This document shows positions 58,086 to 64,000 of a DNA stretch of 64,000 bases, piece by piece; within the stretch, counting starts at the first letter, position 1, and each line of letters begins with the position of its first letter. The position numbers were made by a program, and so were the translations under genes. The stretch is from Nymphaea colorata (taxonomy: Eukaryota; Streptophyta; Magnoliopsida; Nymphaeales; Nymphaeaceae): contig NC_045148.1 in assembly GCF_008831285.2 (NCBI RefSeq), forward strand, positions 682,001 to 746,000, read 5' to 3'. The notes under the pieces are model-generated. The model made no database searches, had not been told where the DNA came from, and saw nothing but the letters and a program-made list of their open reading frames with translations.

Positions 58086-61000
58086 CTAGAGACCTCTTTG
58101 AAAAAGAATAATCCACATTACTTATAACATGCTTTACATACTGATTATTGTTTTAGGACTTGATATGACATTGTATTCACATTTGCCATCAACAGCTGCT
58201 CCTGCCTTAAAGAATTTTGATGCCGAACCGAACCACCAACTCAACTCAGTGGACTCCAATAACCGATGTGTTAAACATTTACTTGCAAATATCAGTGTTC
58301 TTTTTTGCTGCACAACCTTCGAGTCAATAATTTGATGAAGAATATATACATACATGTCGAATGACACTTCTCTAGCTTTTCATTTTCTATTGCCTACTAC
58401 TTAGGTTTTGAAGATAATTCCGTGAAGGTTTATGTTTTTTTCTTTTTTGCAGACAGTGCTTTTTAGTAATATTATTGTACTCTTCCAAAATTTTGGAGAA
58501 ATATATTCCTTATTTACCTACTGGTCATTTCTGAAATATGACATTTTATTTTTGTAAAGGTTGAGTCTAATGGTAGACATATGTTTGTGAAATTAATAGT
58601 TTAAGAAAGATCTCTGTCACTACTGAAGACATACAATATCAGGTAATTATTTTTCGTCCTCATGAATATAATGTTTTAATAATTGACATATACGTTTGCG
58701 TATACGTATGAGACATTTACTTGTAAATATCAGTCTTTTTATCCTTACATTGGGAGTTCCATAGGAAGTGTCTCGGTCAAGTTAGTTATATGCTCCCCAA
58801 CAATTAAACGGCCCGTACCTAAGCATGAGTTCAATAAAAAATAAGACACTCTCCTTCTCGTGCTACCTTTCTCCCTTTTGCTTCAAGTTCACTTCATTCG
58901 AAGAAGTCTTTCATTGTTTCCCATTTGTGCTCATTCACTTCTATTCCAAGAAGTCTCGAGCGATGCGTCCATCGAGATTTAGGTTTCTTCTCTATCATAT
59001 TCTCTTCGTGACATGCAATTGCTTAATTTAGAATAAAAACATAAACAAAAATGCTTATCCAAAAAATGGTAATTGGATTGAGATGTGAATCTGGCGATCC
59101 TAAGTTGATAAAAATGAACTGAAAAACCGAATAAGAGAAGAACAAACACACACACGCACACAAAAACAAAATAAGCATTTACGTGATTCAGTGCATCAAG
59201 CTCTATTGTTATACGTTCGTTCAACGAGCATGCTATGTTCTTGCTCATCCTTTTGGTGTAGATAAGGACTTGTTTTATCTATATTGCAGGTGAATCACAA
59301 CAAAAGCTAAGTCCTTTGTTGATATGCTTTTATAATTGTCGAAGAACGGGAACCTTTAGACATTTTCATAATGAACATGTGATGATTTTTCTTTATTTTG
59401 CTTTTTATAATTCTGAGATGTTTACTTTTTATTTCAGTAACATAGATTCTATGTCATATCCTTTATGTGTAGATATCCAAAGTTCTCTAATGCATTGTAC
59501 ATGTTGTACAACTGTCTGGATTCAGTGTTCTTTTTTGTTGCACAACCTCCGAGTCCATACTTTGATAAATAATATATACGTACATGTCGAAGGTCACTTC
59601 TCTAGCTTTTCGTTTTCTATTGCCTACTACTTAAGCTTTGAAGATAATTTTGCAAAGGTTTATGTTTTTTTTTCTTCAAAGATAATTCAAGAAGTGTTTC
59701 TGCCAAGTTAGTTATACACTCCATAATGATTAAACGCTCCGTATCTAAGCGGTAGTTCAATAAAAAAATAACACTCTCATCCTTCCCGTGCTACCTTTCT
59801 CCCTTTTGCTCTCAGTCCACTTCACTCGAAGAAGTCTTTAAGGGTTTATCGCTCGTGCTCATTCACATCAAATCCAAGAAGTCTCAAGGCGTTGCTTCCA
59901 TCGAAATCTAGGTTTCTTCTTTATCCCGTTCTCTTCGTGACATGCAATTGCTTAATTTAAAATAAAAACAGAAACAAAATGTTTATCCAGACAACGGTAA
60001 TTGGATTCAGATGTGAATCCGACGAAGTTGATAAACAAAATTGAAAAACCGAAGAAGAGAAGTACAAACATGCACACACACACAAACACAAAAAGAACAT
60101 TTACGTGCTTCAATGCATCAGGCTCTGGTTTCTACGTTCATTCAACGATTATATTGTGTTCTTCCCCCTCCTTCTTGTTTGTTTAGATAATGTTTTGTTT
60201 TATCTATATTGCAGACGAATCACATCAGAAGTTAAGACCCTTTTTGATATGCTTTTAGAACACTCGAAGAACGAGAAACCTTTGACATTTTCTTAAAGAA
60301 CATGTGATGATTTTCCTTCATTTTACTTTTTATAATTCTGAGATGATTACTTTTTATTTCAATAACATGAATTTTATGTCATATCCTTTATGTGCAGATG
60401 TTCAGAGTTCTCTGATGCATTTTACTTGTTGGACGACTGTCTGTATTCAGTGTTCTTTTTTGCTGCACAACCTCTGGGTCCATAATTTGATAAATAATAT
60501 ACACGTACATGTCGAAGGTCACTTCTTTATCTTTTCGTTTTCTGTTGCCTACTATTTAGGCTTTGAATATAATTCTGGGAATGTTTACATTTTTTTTATT
60601 TTTTGTAGATAATGTTTTTTAGTGATATTATTGTACTCTTCTAGAATTTTGGAGAAAGAAATTTTTTATTTACCTACTAGCCATTTCTGAAATATGACAT
60701 TTTATTTTTGTTAAGGTTGAGTCTTGAATGGCAGACATATGTTTGTGAAACTAATAGTTTAAGAAATATCTCTGTCACTACTGAAGACATAGAATATCAG
60801 GTAATTATTTTTCGTTCTCATGAATATAATGTTTTAATAATTGACATATACATTTGCATATACGTGTCAGACATTTACATGTAAATATCAGTTCTTTTAT
60901 CCTTGCATTCAGAGTTCCACGGGAAGCGTATCAGCCAAGTTAGTTATACGCTTCCTAACGATTAAACGCTCCGTACCTAAGCAGGAGTTTGATAAAAAAA

Positions 61001-61448
61001 ATAAGACATTTTCATCCTTTTCCGTGCTGCCTTTCACCATTTTGCTCTCAATTTACTTCATTCGAAGAAGTTTTTCAGGGTTTTCCGTTCGTGCTCATTC
61101 ACATCCAATCCAAGTTGAGATCTAGGTTTTTTTCTCTATCTTGTTCTCTTCGTGACATGCAATTGCTTAATTTAGAATAAAAACAGAAACAAAATGTTTA
61201 TCCAAAAAATGGTAATTGGATTTAGATGTAAATCCGGCGATCCTAAGTTGATAAAAATGAAACTAAAAAACCGAATAAGAGAAGAACAAACACGCACACC
61301 ACACGCACACAAAAATAAGCATTTACGTGATTCAGTGCATCAGGCTCTATTTTTTTACGTTCATTCAAGGATCGTGCTATGTTCTCCTCCCCCCCTCCCC
61401 TCTCCCTTCTTCTTTGTGTAGATAACGACTTGTTTTATCAATATTGTA

Positions 61449-61725
61449 GGCGAATCACGGCAGAAGCTAAGTCTTTTGTTGATCTGCTTTTAGAATGCTC
61501 GAAAACCAGGAAACCTTTTGACATTTTCTTAAAGAACATGTGATGATTTTCCTTAATTTTGCTTTTTATAATTCTTATATATTTACTTTTTATTTTAGTA
61601 ACATGTATTCTATGTTTTTTGTGCATATATCCAGAGTTCTTTGATGCATTATACCTGTTGGATGACTGTATGTATTCAGAGTTCTTTTTTACTACACAAT
61701 GTCTCAGTCAATATTTTGATAAATA
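61449..61725 (+). pseudogene. Best preserved exon pair of the array monomer, unknown protein
   Basis: After an acceptor-like TGTAG, the frame reads RITAEAKSFVDLLLECSK... to FDIFLKN, reaching a GTGATG donor. A second segment, in phase in other copies, gives PEFFDALYLLDDCMYSEFF... and ends at a conserved YFDK-stop (TTTGATAAATAA). In this copy the second acceptor reads GCAT rather than GCAG. Equivalent copies lie near 59.3, 60.2 and 62.7 kb; the second segment also occurs at 63.7 kb. Composition is protein-like, but I do not recognise a family. Confidence 0.4.
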
Positions 61726-62969
61726 ATATATATGTACATGTTGAAGGTTACTTATCTACCTTTTCATTAACTGTTGTCTACTATTTAGGCTTTGAAGATA
61801 ATTTTGCGAAGATTTATATTTTTTTATTTTTTGTAGGTAGTGCTTTTTAGTGATATTATTGTATCTTCCAAAATTTTGGAAAAAGATATTCCTTATTTAT
61901 CTACAGGCCATTTTTGAAATATGACATTTTATTTTTGTTTCGGTTGAGTCATGAATGGCATACATATGTTTGTGAAACTAATAATTTAAGAAAGATCTTT
62001 GTCACTACTGAAGGCATACAATATCAGGTAATTATTTTTCGTCCTCATAAATATAATGTTTTAATAATTTGCATATATGTTTGCATATACATATAAGACA
62101 TTTAATTGTAAATATCGGCCTTTTTATCTTTATACTAGGAGCTCCACAAGAAGCATATCAGCCAAGTTAGTTATACGCTCCCTAACGATTAAACACTTCG
62201 TACCTAAGTGGAAATTTGATCAAAAAATAAGATACTCTCCTCCTTTCTGTGATACCTTTCTCCCTTTTGCTCTCAGTTACTTCATTTGAAGAAGTCGCCA
62301 GGATCTCCCGTTCGTGTTCATTCACTTCCATTCTAAGAAGTCTATAACGATGCGTCCATCGTTATCAAGGTTTCTTCTCTTTTTTGTTCTATTCGTGACA
62401 TGCAATTGCTTAATTTAGAATAAAAATAGAAACAAAATGCTTATCTAAAAAATGGTAATTGGATTTAGATGTGAATCCGACGATCCTAAGTTGATAAAAA
62501 AAACTGAAAAACCGAAGAAGAGAAGAACAAACACACACACACATAAACACAAAAATAAACATTTACGTGTTTCAGTGCATCAGACTCTGTATTTCGACGT
62601 TCATTGAACGACCGTTTTGTGTTCTTCCCCCTCCTTATTTGTGTAAATAAGAACTTGTTTTATCTATATTGCAGGCGAATCAAGGTAGAAGGTAAGACCC
62701 TTGTTGATATGCTTTTAGAACACTCAAAAAATAAGGAACCCTTTGACATTTTTTTAAAGAATATGCGATGATTTTCCTTTATTTTTGCTTTTTATAGTTA
62801 TGATATGTTTACTTTTTATTTCAATAACATGGATTATATGTCATATCCTTTCTGTGCAGATGTCTAGAGTTCTTTGATGCATTGTAAATGTTGGACGACT
62901 GTTTGGATTCAGTTTTCTTTTTTGCTACACAACTTCCGAGTCAATACTTTGATAAATAATATATACGTA

Positions 62970-63170
62970 CACGTTGGTGTGTTAAAGTGTGAGGATTCTT
63001 ACGAATTGTTCGAATCTTATTTTCTTATAAAGGGGGGATGAAGCTTATTTATACCCTCATCCATTTTGCCCCATATTATATGAATGTCGGCAAGCACCAT
63101 AACCAACAACATCATTCATTCAAGTATGTATGTGAGTTGAAAGAATTACAAATTTACAATGCAGTGGCTT
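62970..63170. repeat. Segment repeated at 63,822-64,000
   Basis: GTGTGTTAAAGTGTGAGG, TTCTTATAAAGGGGG, CATCCATTTTGCCCCATATT and CAACAACATCATTCATT recur about 852 bp further on, to the window edge. It marks a variant part of the array. Confidence 0.9.
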
Positions 63171-63345
63171 CATACTTGAGTGGATCTTATTACAAGAGAA
63201 ATGACAACTGTATTCACATTTGTCCTCAGTCGCTACCCCTGTCTTAAAGAATTTTGATGCCAAACCAAGTCACCAACTCACCAACTCAACTCAGCGGACT
63301 CCAATAACCGACGTGTTAGTAAGGCGAAGTTAGTTATATGCTGGC

Positions 63346-63560
63346 AGCTCGATCAAAAATCAAGAAACTCTGGTCCTTCCCACGCTACGTTTCTTTCTTT
63401 CGTGAGCTTGATCAAAAACCAAGAAACTCTCGTCCTTTCCGGGATACGTTTCTCCCTTTCGTGAGCTTGATCAAAAATCAAGAAATTCTCATCCTTCCAG
63501 GGCTACGTTTCTCCCTTTTGTGAGCTCAATCAAAAATCAAGAAACTCTCGTCCTTCCTTT
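63346..63560 (+). repeat. 59-bp minisatellite inside the array
   Basis: Units begin at 63346, 63405, 63464 and 63523 (last partial): AGCTTGATCAAAAATCAAGA, then AACTCTCGTCCTTCC and CTACGTTTCTCCCTTTCGTG. It appears to be a local amplification of the leader-like part of the 1.23-kb monomer. Confidence 0.9.
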
Positions 63561-64000
63561 CGTTCACTTTCACTCGAAGTCTTTCATGGTTTCATGTTCG
63601 CTCCCTGCTTCATTCTAAGAAGTCTCAAGCATGCGTCCAATAGTTCTCAGATGTTTACTTTTTATTTCAATAACATGGATTCTATGTTAAATCCTTTATG
63701 TGCAGATGTCCAAAGTTCTCTGATGCATTGTACATATTGGACAATTGTATGGATTTAGTGTTCTTTTTTGCTGCACAAATTTCGAGTCAATACTTTGATA
63801 AATAATATATACGTACACGTCGGTGTGTTAAAGTGTGAGGTTTCTTACCAATTGCTTGAATCTTGTTTTCTTATAAAGGGGGATGGGGCTCACTTACACC
63901 CCCATCCATTTTGCCCCATATTATATGAATGCCGGCAAGCACCATGACCAACAACATCATTCATTTAAGTATGTACGTGAGTTGAAAGAATTACAAATTT

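Larger units (their letters stand above)
58166..64000 (+). repeat. Tandem array of about 1.23-kb monomers with exon-like segments
   Basis: The marker TTCTTTTTTGCTGCACAA (and variants) recurs near 58296, 59530, 60453, 61685, 62920 and 63760: spacings about 1234, 923, 1232, 1235 and 840 bp, so a 1.23-kb unit with two internally shortened copies. A second marker, GTGACATGCAATTGCTTAA, recurs near 59,010, 59,940, 61,155 and 62,398. Each full unit has a pyrimidine-rich leader-like part, an (AC)n run, and segments bordered by GCAG acceptors and GT donors. The array runs off the window. No known family recognised; individual copies carry stops or lost splice sites. Confidence 0.85.

Noticed and set aside
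59316-59711. 131-codon + strand frame in the array
   Set aside because: It reads through splice-like borders in a phase different from the one conserved between exon-like segments; probably fortuitous, although it is partly open in other copies.

Overview
This is a 64-kb piece of a plant nuclear genome, almost certainly a flowering plant. The evidence is spliced genes with GT-AG introns, plant-specific families (a CCT-domain CIA2-type regulator, an ANTH/AP180 clathrin adaptor, a basic-7S-globulin-like aspartic-protease homologue), degenerate Copia and Gypsy retrotransposons, hAT-type MITEs, an endogenous pararetrovirus relic and many (CT)n(TA)n microsatellites. I cannot name the species. Gene bodies are GC-richer than the AT-rich spacers. 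Layout: 0-13 kb is a transposon graveyard: two hAT-type MITEs, a + strand Tat/Ogre-like Gypsy relic (3.6-7.0 kb), a - strand Gypsy RNase H relic (8.4-9.4 kb), and an LTR-like block ending near 12.35 kb. A Caulimoviridae-like relic (13.0-13.5 kb) directly abuts about 2.1 kb of palindromic AT repeat (13.67-15.76 kb). 15.8-23.4 kb is mostly spacer with a minisatellite, microsatellites and one Copia RT fragment. Three intact genes follow. A 3-exon gene at 23.76-27.12 kb encodes a 536-aa CIA2-like CCT protein (chloroplast import and ribosomal gene regulation). A 15-exon gene at 31.72-38.31 kb encodes a 552-aa ANTH-domain clathrin assembly protein. A single-exon gene at 40.46-41.79 kb encodes a 443-aa secreted, catalytically dead aspartic-protease-like protein. 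From 42.5 to 50.2 kb lies a tandem paralogue of that last gene. It is broken by frameshifts and split by a 6.4-kb Copia-containing insertion on the - strand. The spacer at 50.2-52.8 kb holds MITE-like repeats. A structurally complete Gypsy LTR retrotransposon follows (52,835-58,085), with two LTRs, a perfect 5-bp target duplication CTAGA, and a tRNA-iMet-type primer site, but stop codons and frameshifts in pol. The last 5.8 kb, to the window end, is a tandem array of about 1.23-kb monomers. Each carries exon-like frames with splice-site-like borders that match no family I recognise. This array is the best candidate for something undescribed. The three intact genes act in separate processes (plastid gene control, endocytosis, apoplastic defence or storage) and show no functional grouping. 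The window is best read as a gene island between retrotransposon- and repeat-rich flanks.
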